Positions 53,701-64,000 of a DNA stretch of 64,000 nucleotides are shown in pieces. A model generated the notes under the pieces. The model ran no database searches. It worked only from the letters and a program-made list of their open reading frames with translations, and was not told the origin of the DNA. The number at the start of each line of letters is the position of its first letter. The first letter of the stretch is position 1. This DNA comes from Lotus japonicus (lineage: Eukaryota; Streptophyta; Magnoliopsida; Fabales; Fabaceae), in contig NC_080041.1 of NCBI RefSeq assembly GCF_012489685.1, forward strand, positions 19,345,802-19,409,801. The letters are read 5' to 3'. The position numbers were made by a program, and so were the translations under genes.

Positions 53701-55489
53701 TAACCCTTGGTTCTTCTTCTTCTGAACGAATAGGCTTGGGTCAGATTCAGAACCTGTTTATCACATCTTAAACAGACAAACGTTAGGGTACCATAATTGT
53801 TCATCATCACAAACCTTAATTGTAATCATCAAAACATAGAGATGCAACCACTGATCAAACCTTGATCTTACATTAACTAATAGTTCAGTGAGTAGCCCTC
53901 ACCTGTAGCTCCTCCAGCGTTATTCTCAAGCGTTCCTTCACACTCTACGCCTTCCTCTTCTTGAAACTCCTCAAATGAACCTTAGAGCAAAAACCACAGA
54001 ATTCCATCATAATCAGTCAGAAACTCAGCAGTCAATACTCACTAAGGTTACACGAAGTAGCATATACTCCGAAGTACGATAATCTAACGCGATCGGACAA
54101 GTTTTCGAAAAAGGAATTTTCTCCCCTCCCTTGGAGAGCTCACGGCCACACACCTTAATTGTGTGCACCGATTTTTCTTCGATCAAACTTGGTTCCTAGG
54201 TTATCATTAGTCGTAACTAAGGCGAACCTAAACTCGGAAAAATTATCGGATCGAAAACTGTCGCAGGGGTATTTTGGTCAATATTTTTAGCTCAGAATTT
54301 CAAAATTGGAAATTCGAAAAACAAATTGGATGGGGACGTCACCAACGACGTTTATGACAACTAATCCTACTAGCGCTAAGCTAAGTCAAGATTTTTCAGT
54401 ATAAAGGATGAAACTTTGTCTAAAAATGGGTATTTGGAGCAGAATTGAAACTCGGCGGCAATTCGGCGAGAATCGGCGAAATGTAATCCGCTAAACATGC
54501 TCTTGGGCACGTAGGGAAGAGGTTTAGATAGAAAGATGAAGTTATTTGGACAGTTTTGCAAAAACCTCAAAACTTAGTGCATCGAAAGACATAGTGAAAA
54601 ACGACAGAATTGACGATCAGAAGTAAGGATTAGCATCTATAGCTCGATACTTTCAAGTAGCAATTGTCAGAGCAACGATCAAGCAAGAAACGGCGAAAAT
54701 CTTCTCTTCCTCCTCCTCCTTGAAGCTCGCGGGTTTGGGTGATGGAAATGGTGAAGAGTTTTTGGTTTTTCTCCAATTTATAGGGGATGGGAAAATGCGG
54801 GAAAATGAAAATTTCACGATTTCGATTTTTCCGGCGCCATTCTCCGTGAATTCTAAGATAGGTTTTGGCGACAGAATTCCAAAACTCAAAAGAGGTTTCT
54901 TGGAATTAAGGTAAACAATCCAAAGTCGGTGTAAATCTATTTTACCCGAAAAACTACTTTTTGCAGTGGATGTCGGAAGAGAAAACTTCCATCTGAAGAA
55001 AGATTGGAAACATCAAGAGAAATGGGTGTACGCGTGTGGAATCTTCATTTGAAGTTCCGAATAGAAAAAGTCTTCATCGACTGTTTATTTTAGGTTTCTT
55101 GAACTATCAGGGTTTTAGTTTCGGCAAACCTCCGAGGATTGGAATCGGACGTTCGTATATCTCAGGGTTTCGCATCGAAACGCTTGTCATGGAAGGATTA
55201 AGAGAAGTTCTAACATTTCTCTGAAGATTTTTGGAATTAGTTTCCATCGTGTCTTTAAGTGCAAATTAGCTATTTACTAGCGCTCTTGCCCTAGGTTTAA
55301 GCGTATACTAATCGTGCTATAACTTTTATCGACTTTGATACAATCCTTAGCATTTTCCTGAACTTTCTCCTTCATAAATTTATTCCATTCAATAAACACT
55401 TGTTCAGGTTTTCTTTCACGATACATCAAACCTAATCGTGAATAGGAATTTTATTCCCTTATTCTAAACTTAAAAACTTAGGTCTTACA
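50735..55489 (-). mobile_element. solo LTR (Ogre/Tat-like), 4755 bp with nested insert
   Basis: The element runs from TGTAACACCTCG to GGTCTTACA, with the short inverted ends TGTAA/TTACA. It is flanked by the perfect 5-bp duplication GAAGA (50730-50734 and 55490-55494), which restores the aORF reading of element C. I find no internal direct repeat and no gag or pol, so it is best explained as one very long LTR left after recombination. Read on the minus strand, the end GGTGACGCCACCGAAATCG...GTTACA style resembles long LTRs of legume Ogre-type elements. Without the nested LTR it is about 3.5 kb. Confidence 0.7.
52637..53872. mobile_element. solo LTR, SIRE/Maximus-like Ty1/copia
   Basis: The element is 1236 bp, TGAAGGTGCG to GATCTTACA, between perfect 5-bp duplications TTAAC (52632-52636 and 53873-53877). 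It contains AAGGGGGGGTTTGAATAGAG, TATCCTGGTTCACTTGAG and many CTTCAGAACTTCTG-like repeats, typical of SIRE/Maximus LTRs in legumes. No internal domain follows on either side, so it is a solo LTR nested inside the longer solo LTR. Confidence 0.8.
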
Positions 55490-57604
55490 GAAGAGATGAC
55501 TTGATCCTTGGAGGCCGCCAAATCTTCCTTCGCGTCGGACTCCAACTTCGCCTCCTGCTGGAGTCTCGCAAGGGCCCCTTCCAGTTCCGAAATCTTTTTG
55601 TCCCGAAATTCTAAGCTAACCTATAACGGCTAACCTGCTCGGCCAACCCTTTGGAAAATGAGGCTTCTTGGGAAGCTAGCTTGGCAAGGAGCGCCTTGAG
55701 CTCCTCAACGAATGCAGCGTTGAGGGTGCGAAGGCAGACCACCTCCGACCGTAGCGCTTCGGCGTCTTTGGTGGACCACTTGTAACGATGGAAAGCATGG
55801 AGCACTGTCGCCAAAGCACCCTCGGACGCTCTGTCTAAACCCTGTTGCTGAACCACTTCATCCATCCTCACGACTTGCGCCGGCGTCAAGGATAGAGAAA
55901 ATGGCAATCCCCGGTTTACAAAACCTGGGGGCGGAGGCGAATTGTGACCCAAAGGCGGCGGTGGCGGTAAACTAGCAGATGACATCGAGCTTTGTCCGGA
56001 GAGCGACGGGACAACCGTCCCCTCAGGGGGCGATCTACCAACAGGATCGCCTCGGGTGACGGAGCTGGAATCACCTTGGGGGGTCCGCCGGGCTGAGTCG
56101 CCTTGGGAGTCTCCTTGGGTCCATGAGACACTGTGGAGGTAGCAGGGACGCTCTCCCCGCCGGAGGAAGAGGCAGTAGTCAAGAGGTGTGGCTTCTTCGG
56201 GGGTGGTCGAGAGGCTCCCTCGGCAAGGGCCCGTTTCTCACTCTCACCCGCCAGGGCTATTGAAGAAGATGTCTTGTCGCCCTTCAGGTTGACCCGGGGG
56301 GGGAGGGAACGGGATGTTCCTTTTCTTCTCAAAGGCGGCCAGAAGGTCTGTACTGGTGAAATTCATCTTCCCTGGAACGAAAGGCAACAAAGAAGAGTCA
56401 GCAGGGGATAAGAAGTATAAAATAAACAAGGGACAAGAAAACCTAAGTAAGCGAGAGTTGAGGAAATTTTGGCTTTACCGATCACGCGAGCACAGTCTAA
56501 GACCGGGAGTTTAGCCAGGAAGCTGATAACGACTTTGTCCTCAGGAGTTAGAGAATCCTCAGGTGGGTCGACTACCGGGGACACTTCTTTGGTGCAGTAG
56601 AAGGGAAATCGGGCGGTACCGTCCCTCAGGGTAAAAATCTCGGGGTATTCGTGAGATACCACGATCTTGAAATACCTTCGGGCGAGGTTGTTGGTAATTG
56701 TGGACCAAAAGGGGTTGAAGCGTTGGCGGTTGGGTCTAGCTTCCTGGGAGACCTAGCTGCGTGGCGGTGAAGGCTGGGTGGACACCCCATAGAAGTAAAA
56801 GAGGTGAAAGGGCTCGGGCTCTTGCTGGATTGCGTCACAGAGGATTTCAAAGCATCGTAGGAAAGCCCAGCTGTTGGGGTGAAGCTGACAGGGAGCGACG
56901 TTGATACTACACAGCACGGAGCAAACAAAGGGAGAGAAGGGGAACCTGATTCCCAAACTTGTGAACATGTACTCGTACACGTAGAAGAAGTGGGTATGAT
57001 TCACGAGGTGGTCAGGGAGGCGGAGCCAAGGGCGCTCAGAGGCTGAGCAACCGCCATAGTACAAAATATTGTCAAGAGGTTTCTCATGACAAAACCCACC
57101 AGACTGTGAGGAAATTTCGCAAATGGACGACCACTGCTCTAAACTGGACGGCTGGTTAGGAACTGTCCCGGCCGGGAGGCCCCTTACCGTAGGAACTGGC
57201 AAGGATTCCGAAGACTTAGCTCGGAAAGCGACAATGTGTTTTTGATCGAGCGGAACTCCCCCCGGGGGGAGGGTCGACAGGGGGAACATACCGTAAGGGG
57301 GTAGCAATGGTGACATTGCGGTTGGAATTCTTGGTTCGGCGTCTTGAAGCCATAAAAAGAAAGGGTACAGGAAATGAAAATTACTTTGAAGTTGTAAAGA
57401 CTCACCGGAAGGAAGGGCGACGCGTGGGGCGCTGTGAGAACTGAGGCAATGATCTGTTGAAGGGGTTTCGCACGTAAAAAGGGTGGCTAGGAGTTGGGGT
57501 TGTGAAAGGAGTAAGGGGTGGGGAAACAACGTCTTTATAGGAGGGGGATGATGATGATCGAGGGGAAACGTGTGAGGGGGTGCTGTAGGCAGTTGTTGAG
57601 AAAT

Positions 57605-57616
57605 GTGGAGGGAAGG
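57605..57616 (+). promoter_or_regulatory. polypurine tract of element C
   Basis: GTGGAGGGAAGG immediately precedes the LTR start TGGAAAATC, in the same position as in element A. Confidence 0.75.
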
Positions 57617-58415
57617 TGGAAAATCGTGCACCATACCGACGGAGAAATGATTGCAGTTGCGGGGAGTGGGAATGGAGCAATAAATAGAAATTGCAACAGT
57701 TGAAGCTAATTGGTTCAAATTCAAACTGGCAGGCTTTGTGGGGATTTGAGGGGACGTTTCAAGGAGGGCAGCTGGGATTCTGCACACCTTTGATGCCACG
57801 TGGCATAGGCCTAATTCGTGTCAAGCCACCATGATTCATAACACATGCGCGAATGCAATTGGGCGAGAAGGCTAAGCGTGATCATCGTCCGTCGCCACAA
57901 GCCCACTTGTGGACTCGTGGGATCGAAGGAACCTGCTGGGCAAATCAAAAAATCAGTCTTAAGCTTTAGTTATCAAGCCATGTTGGCAATTGTTTTGAGT
58001 CATTAGGCTTTAGCACTAGTTAGTTTTCTCATGATCGTCGCCTCAGGTTTCTTCTTAAAGACAGACTCAGCTCTCATGCTTCGAGCTCGGTGTCTTATTG
58101 ACTTGTGGACTGGGCGAGACCCTAGGGTCTCTCGCCCAGGCGCTCTAGCCCAGGGCGACGTGCAAGCCAGGAAATTGGGCCTTCTCCCGGGGGCCCATTA
58201 AGAGAAGTTAGGGGCGCCAAGCCCAACCCCCAAATCTATAAATAGGGGACGATGACCAATTGTAAGGGACTCTTAGCTCATTTGAGAAATAACAAGATTG
58301 AAATTCAATTACTTTCTCTCTCTAAGCGGTTACACTCTTACTCTTTCTTGATTCTCGCATCACGAACCATTCACTATAGGTACTGTACCCCATCTCTATG
58401 TTCTTGGATAAAACA
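57617..58415 (+). mobile_element. 3' LTR of element C
   Basis: A 799-bp LTR from TGGAAAATCG to TTGGATAAAACA. It contains ATCTATAAATAGGGGACG near 58233-58250 and CAATTGTAAGGGACTC. It is followed at 58416 by sequence of the second Helitron copy, so element C inserted into or next to that element. Confidence 0.85.
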
Positions 58416-60045
58416 ATTTTCTTTTTTATTTAATATTTCTTTATACAATATATATATATATTTTAAAATAATATTATTTAATTTATAGTGGTGATACCGA
58501 TTTGACCATGGTTTAATTACGGTTGAACCAATGAACCGTGAACCGGTGCCCAGACCAAAGTGGGTCATATTGTGTTTTGAATGACACATGTATCTCTTTC
58601 TTATTTTTTTCCACATATGTCTTTATCATTGTCTATTGACTTTTTTTTAAAAAAAAAAATTCAATTTCAACTAACAAAATAATTATGTTCTACAAATTAG
58701 TTGCTAGAAATCAGGACTAGAAATATTTCTTCTTTTATGTTCTACAAATTAACACTAGAGGTAAACAATCAAGAAAGATAAAAAATATTATCACAACACA
58801 TGTGATTTTGTCTCTTTTTGCTTTTAGCAACCAAGCAATTATGACTGTTTTTTGAACGTGACTCTTTTTTTTTACAGTAGGAAAACAAGCAATTTTGACT
58901 GTGAGAATGGAATCTTTCACAAATTCACCTTAAAAGAAAAGTTATTAAATATTGCTTCATTTATATAACTAAATCGACCAACATAATGAGAATGAAATTA
59001 ATTCCCAAATAACCGCAACATAAATATTTCTGATTTAATGAATTCAAATTTGTCATCAAATCCTAGCACTGATTTTGGACACACCAAATGGCAATTTGAA
59101 ACCCGGCTCATTTCTAATGCAAGTTTTCTTTCAATAGACTAAATCAAAAAAATAAAATTTCAGTTGGCAATCCGGATTAGCCCATTTGTTTCTGCAATTA
59201 TATTATAAAAAAAATAACAAAATGAGTTATCACCGAATGAATAGATTAAAAAAATGCTACAAATCAGGACTAGAATAAACCTACCTTGATAAATCATATA
59301 AATCACTGGATGAATGAATTTGTAGTCTTCTAAAATGAGAACACCCCAAGTTTTTGGAAAAAACTTCTCTCACCTTGGTTCTTCTACTCGTGAATTTTTT
59401 TTATTTCAGTTCCTGCTTGTGGCTTTGAAATTTGGTGGTGGATTTCCTCATGTGTTTATGTTTCTGTTTGGGGGATTTGGCTTTGATTCGGTGCTCTTCA
59501 GCTTTAAGATTTGGGTTTTATGTTTGTGTTGGGAGAGATATTTATTTTGGCTATATAATTAAGCTTCATATGAAGTTTGGTAGTGAGGTGATGATTGGAA
59601 GAAGATGAAGGTGAAGGATTTTTGCTGGGTTTGTGATTGGGAGAAGAAGATGATTGAGAAGACCTTTATTGGTTAATTAATTTAATTAACCTAATTAAAT
59701 AATATTTAATTATATACTTTTCGATGTATAAAAAAAATTATATTTTGTTAATAAAAGAAATGAAATGGGGTTTTGGTTTTAGTCCTTCTATTAGCCACGT
59801 CATCATTTTTTGTCGGACATTAACGATAGGGGCTAAAAGCTCACTATTATTTTCCAATTAAGAGTGATAGAGAGACCTACAAAATATTTAAGCCTTGAAA
59901 AAAATTAAAATTTTCAAAAATTGTGTCTTTTTCATACACTCAGTGCTATAAAACTCCTCAACTTCATTACAGTTCAAACCCGAAAAATATTCTCTTCCAT
60001 ACTGTTAATTTCATCTTTTTCCTGCAATTATATATCTTTTGATCC

Positions 60046-60540
60046 ATGACTTTGCAAAACTTTGTTGTTCTACACGATATCGGGAAGGTTTAATCTTACA
60101 TTTATTTTATGAAATGGTCATATCTCTTTTGTATTGGCTCAGATATAATTTTAGTTGTTTTTTTAATTTGCAGGACTTTGGTTTGGTTATTGAATATGAT
60201 GTCATGCGGCTTAAACTTTTGAATGTCAGGACGTGCTACATTGTTGACCCTCTAGGAAAAACTTTAGTGTTGAAGTCCGAAGCTCATGATGGTTTTGCTG
60301 TAATAACCAATGGATTGGCTGACATTCGATCATTTTACAAATTTAGTTCCAATTGTTGGTTTCTTTTTTGCCAAATAAGAAAGTTCATCTATAATATCTC
60401 TATTGAGACTTTAGACGAGATAAAGTACAACAGTTATCCTGTTGTCACAGAACCTAAAAATCTTATGTTGGTTCGTGCTTTAGTTCCTTTTACTTATATA
60501 GAGGCATTCCTTCTATATCAAAACTTGATAGCGATCTGAT
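60046..60540 (+). pseudogene. possible captured B3-domain gene fragment, second copy
   Basis: Same arrangement as at 28449-28980, with LVIEYDVMRLKLLNV, VDPLGKTLVLKS, DGFAVITNGLADIRSFYKF and an open TATATA at the place of the copy-1 stop. It reads EAFLLYQNLIAI and ends at 60538-60540, where the inserted sequence begins. The assignment to B3 is tentative. Confidence 0.35.
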
Positions 60541-62298
60541 GAAAAGATATTTAATGAAGAGGTTTTCCTCCACTAACTACTATCAAATCCCTTTCAAGAC
60601 TCAATCGTAGTATAGTATCGGGTTTTGTCGTCTCCACAGGGATTGTGTTGCTACGTATTAATTTCACTAGCTAGACATTGTTTGAACAGTTTAAACATGA
60701 TATGTGTTTTATTTAAATTTAGGAAAAACTATAATTAGAGTGATAAAAGAAGTTTCACGGAGGCAGACAAAGAAGAAAATGCATTTGGAAAATGAGTTCA
60801 TTTGATTTACAACTTATTCTCAACCAATATACTTTTATAAGATTAAATTAACATTTAAGATGCCGATAAGAGTTATTCACCTACTAATTTCTTAGCTAAG
60901 TGAATCTACCAATTAAGAACCTAGCCTTAATTCCTTAAGTCCTAGTGATCATAAAAGGAGCATTATAGCACATACCTACTCGATAAGACATTCCCAAGCT
61001 CTGTTCCTAACCTAAGAAGTTCATGTCCTAGTGGATAGAATCTCTGACTGTCACTCAAGAAATCCTAATAGTTCCTACTAGATAATCCTATCCTAGAGAG
61101 GTGAGTATCCCGACTTGTCACTCGGTTTAGATCTCTTTTCCAACTCATGATATTCATACCTAAGAGTTAATGTCTCCTATTGTCACCTAGAAAACCTAAA
61201 CCCTACCTAAGACATGCCTTTCTTAAGATGACTGATGCAAGGGTGGTTTCTCTCATTAACTAAATTCATACCAACTTCTCAATTGTCATGCAAATCCTAA
61301 AAAGCATCATATTGGCAAAAGACACATGAACGCGCAAAGAGAATTAATAACCTAGACATAGGAATTTGTCCCCTTTCTATGAACTAAGTCTATATTAACC
61401 CATATCAATTTCCCAATCTATTTACGAATTAATATAAACCCTTAAAATTATCAATTAACCAATTGAAGCATTAAACATAGAGAGAAACACCATATAATGG
61501 AAACACATACTTATAATTGCATAAAGATGTATTGAATAAGAGTAAAATCAAACTACATCATCCCAAATACCAAAAAAGAGTCAAAACAATAAAATAGGTA
61601 AAGCGAAAAACAAAACCCAAAATAGAACGGAGCCATGACGTCCGGAGAAGCTGTCACCTTCCTCCATGGCCCTGACACCGGCCCTCAAGGGCCTAGCCTT
61701 CCTCTCCACCAAGAAATTGCCTCAAGTCTCCCAAAAGTGTTTATTAGGTTTAGGAGAAGAGAAAAGATGAAAGGATCTCCAAAAACTAGGTTAAAAACTG
61801 ATTTTATATTGATTTTTCGAAGCCTGTGCGTTTTTGTCTTTTTCTGATGAGCAGATGATCCTGTGCGGTTAGGTGTACCATAACACGGTGCACCCTCAGG
61901 CGCCTGGACGTTGGATAAGTCTGCTACGTGGCGCGATCTGATGCGCTAGTACACGGTAAGATCTTGTACGCGCGGCACACTGGAACAGAGCCCATTAAAA
62001 GCTGCGAATTTCTTTTTCTTTTTCCTTTTTTTTCCTGATTTTTTCTCTCTTCTCATATCTTCTCCTAAAATAACAATAAAATAAAATAAATAGAAGATAA
62101 AAATAAGATAGTAACTTAAAATAAACTTATCTAATCCTAAATTAAAGTAAATAAATCCTAATAATATCTAGAAAATAATATAAAATATAGAAAAATACTA
62201 AAACTTAATAAAAATATTAAAATGCATGAAATAAACCTAAAGTGTCCTAAAATGACTAAAATATCTTAAATAATATATTAAAATGCATGCAAATGTAT
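60536..62298. mobile_element. unidentified insertion in Helitron copy 2
   Basis: A 1.76-kb block starting TGATGAAAAGATATTT replaces about 220 bp of the copy-1 sequence. It contains GTCGTCTCCACAGGGATTG and an A-rich, ATAAAATA-repeated right part, but no recognised coding region. It may be a non-autonomous retroelement remnant. No clean target duplication can be seen because the target is also deleted. Confidence 0.45.
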
Positions 62299-62406
62299 GT
62301 ATAAAACTATTGGTGTGAAAGTTTACAATGGTGAAACACTGTTTAGGTTTTGTATGAGATTACCAACTTTTTTTTTTTCTTATAATGCATTTTAAATTTT
62401 GGAATC

Positions 62407-62458
<52 letters not shown>

Positions 62459-62508
62459 CATCATCATCATCATCATCATCATTATCATCATCATCATCAT
62501 CATCATCA

Positions 62509-62578
<70 letters not shown>
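62407..62578 (+). repeat. compound trinucleotide microsatellite (ATT)n(ATC)n(ATT)n
   Basis: About 172 bp of uninterrupted 3-base units: an ATT run, then ATC units with one ATT interruption, then a second ATT run. The same site in Helitron copy 1 (29270-29287) has only about four ATT units. The long poly-Ile or poly-Tyr ORFs across it are artefacts of the repeat. Confidence 0.97.
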
Positions 62579-62579
<1 letters not shown>

Positions 62580-62959
62580 AAAATAGTATCATAGAATTCT
62601 AAGTTTATAAACTTGATTTGTCTTGCATGGCGTCTTTTGAATGTGGAGCTATATATTACTTATTATTATAGGTTTTACCTATATTATTATAACTTTATAT
62701 TACCTATTACCAAATAAAATTGTGATAAAAATAATGGAAATTCACGAGTACATTTTGTTAGAATATTTTTCTAATAAAAATGAGATAACAATAATTAAAA
62801 TCAGTCCATTTTATTCTGAAACGAAATACAAGAAACTACATCATAATTGCAAAACTTTTTTATTCATCCGCTTTCTAACTGCAACCCAATTCCTCCTTAC
62901 TCACTTGATTTTGAGTTAGGCTCCATCTGTTTTCCATTTTCGCTCGAAACCACTTCCGC

Positions 62960-63279
62960 ATTAGGTGCTAAAACTAAATTTTCATCTTCCAAATGACTAT
63001 TTGGTATATTATAATGATGATGAAGACGTTAGAGATGTTCTTGAAAACAGTGGTACAAAATCCACAATGTTTAGGGCTTGATTTCCAGCTAATGAGAAAT
63101 ACCGGGACATGCAGAATCTAACATATGCTGAAGTTCCAGTATATTTGTTTATCATAAAAAAAATAGAATCTGGAATCCAAGAAAATAAGGTTTTGGAAGA
63201 CTACAACCTATCCCTCCAGGCATCGGAGAGTTATATTACATGAGAATCCTACTAACAATGCAAAAATGTTGTCCATCAT
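62960..63279 (+). pseudogene. Helitron helicase protein fragment, second copy
   Basis: LVYYNDDEDVRDVLENSGT, TMFRA-stop-FPANEKYRD and LTYAEVPVYLFIIKK are followed by the join VLEDYNLSLQASESYIT that copy 1 has lost. A stop and the truncation at 63279 make it non-functional. Confidence 0.65.
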
Positions 63280-64000
63280 TGACGAACGCACTGTCGCGGG
63301 TGCGTGCCAAAGTATTCTGCTTTGAATGCAGTACAAGGTGTTGAACACCAGGATCGATTTCACAAGGACTCGGTGAAGTATTAATTGATAATAGAGTAAA
63401 ACAAAGCAATTAAAGAGGGGGTTTGATTGATTTGATTGTAAAGTAACAAACAAAACTTAAAAGAGATTTAATCAGATAAAAGAAAGTGTTAGCCATCGGA
63501 TTATAACATTCAAGTGCAACAAACCTTCATTGGCTACAAAAGATTAATTCTTCCTTATTGTTTCCCTAATTCGTGAGAGTTGATTAACAAAACGAAAATC
63601 AATTCACAGTTTCCTAAACTAAGCGATTAAGAAACAGTTACGAACTAACATGAACTAAGCGAACATGCATCAACACTTATTTCTAAAACTACGGAATTAA
63701 GCAAACCCTAGATCAGAAATAGAGATGAAGATAATTAATAAAGAAGAAATTTGCATTAAGAACAGAACCTCAAGTTTGCAATCACAAGAATATTAAAAAT
63801 CCTAAGACTAACTATGGAGTTTAGCAACTCATACTAGAAAAGAGGAGACAGATATTAGGAGAGGGTGGATGAGGTGATGGTGAGATGTGGTGAGGTGGTT
63901 TGGTCTAACAAAAGTCTAAACTCACTTATTTATACTAATAAATAAACTTGTTCATCAAGTAACAATCTTTGTTATCTAAATCTTCACAAAATCGGGCCCA
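63280..64000. other. unidentified sequence after Helitron copy 2
   Basis: Starts TGACGAACGCACTGTCGCGG and includes GGATCGATTTCACAAGGACTCGGTG, which resembles the sequence of the block at 60536 in style (a G-rich phrase with CACAGGGATT/CACAAGGACT). No gene is seen. It is probably the start of another retroelement that runs out of the window. Confidence 0.35.

Larger units (their letters stand above)
50399..57353 (-). pseudogene. retrotransposon C: antisense gene (aORF), split by an insertion and frameshifts
   Basis: The gene runs from ATG 57353 (MASRRRTKNSNRN) to the stop at 50399-50401, in two blocks (57353-55490 and 50734-50399) separated by a 4.76-kb solo LTR. The conserved block reads HFFYVYEYMFTSLGIRFPFS, LHPNSWAFLRCFEIL and SHEYPEIFTLRDGTARF. 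The intron is kept: TTAG|GTTTTC at 56443/56442 and TTCCAG|GGAAGATGAATTTC at 56372/56371. The coiled-coil end has FERGRGFFLAKTQVQSLHP and LAGLVGPDNPPGFV. Frameshifts occur near 57300, near 56750 (plus a stop) and in the Pro-rich linker near 55950. It is a dead copy of the D gene. Confidence 0.8.
58416..63279 (+). mobile_element. Helitron-like element, copy 2 (partial)
   Basis: From 58421 it is a diverged duplicate of 26818 onward, including the B3-like fragment and the start of the helicase protein. It stops at 63279 (GTCCATCAT), where an unrelated sequence begins. Relative to copy 1, about 220 bp are replaced by 1.76 kb of other DNA at 60536-62298, and a trinucleotide repeat is greatly expanded at 62407-62578. 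The 5' end is cut by the LTR of element C. It has no complete helicase. Confidence 0.7.

Noticed and set aside
61635..61847. 70-codon ORF in the insertion of Helitron copy 2
   Set aside because: No recognisable domain and no support beyond an open frame.
60531..61946. GCGATCTGATG repeated at about 60531 and 61936 as a target duplication
   Set aside because: The second copy lies well inside the inserted block and not at its right edge, and copy 1 has lost sequence at this site, so a chance match is likely.
62407..62578. CRISPR-like regular array
   Set aside because: The unit is 3 bp with no spacers, in a plant genome. It is a microsatellite.
62385..62602. Long open frames of poly-Ile or poly-Tyr/His
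   Set aside because: They are only the translation of the ATT/ATC trinucleotide repeat.

Overview
The window is plant nuclear DNA, most likely from a papilionoid legume. That inference rests on AT-rich spacers, U2-type introns, and Tat/Ogre-like and SIRE/Maximus-like LTR retrotransposons beside typical eudicot genes. Most of the 64 kb is transposable elements, often nested.

Three host genes look intact. At 5011-7743 (+) there is an R2R3-MYB factor of the MYB98/MYB64/MYB119 type with three coding exons. At 10195-14452 (-) there is a CYP86A1-like fatty acid omega-hydroxylase (root suberin type) whose single long intron carries nested inverted-repeat transposons. At 32615-33115 (-) there is a short GASA/snakin peptide gene with three exons and 11 of the usual 12 cysteines. 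Gene fragments include an adenylate kinase P-loop exon (25440-25814), a DUF4283-like piece (2542-2999) and a MULE transposase/OTU-like piece (46219-46819).

Four related Tat-lineage Ty3/gypsy elements fill much of the rest. A (about 16386-22731, +) and C (about 46820-58415, +) are decayed. B (22732-24962, +) is a short gag-only element fused to A through their LTRs. D (33710-45771, -) is the best preserved. It has gag-protease, then a pol ORF with RT, RNase H and integrase, plus an intact spliced antisense gene (aORF). Each of A, C and D carries this antisense gene with its own TATA box and an intron at the same place. D is rearranged: a full LTR plus the start of the aORF lies inverted inside its protease region, flanked by a 335-bp direct duplication. 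This puts the aORF promoter and first 74 codons in frame with pol.

The aORF of C is split by a 4.76-kb solo LTR (5-bp duplication GAAGA), which itself holds a 1.24-kb SIRE/Maximus-like solo LTR (5-bp duplication TTAAC). Two diverged copies of one Helitron-like element (about 26787-32238 and 58416-63279) carry helicase remnants and a possible B3-domain gene fragment. The second copy contains a compound trinucleotide repeat that is about 4 units in the first and about 57 in the second. Smaller elements include a Stowaway MITE, three Mutator-type inverted-repeat elements with 9-bp duplications, and a SINE-like tRNA-derived fragment.
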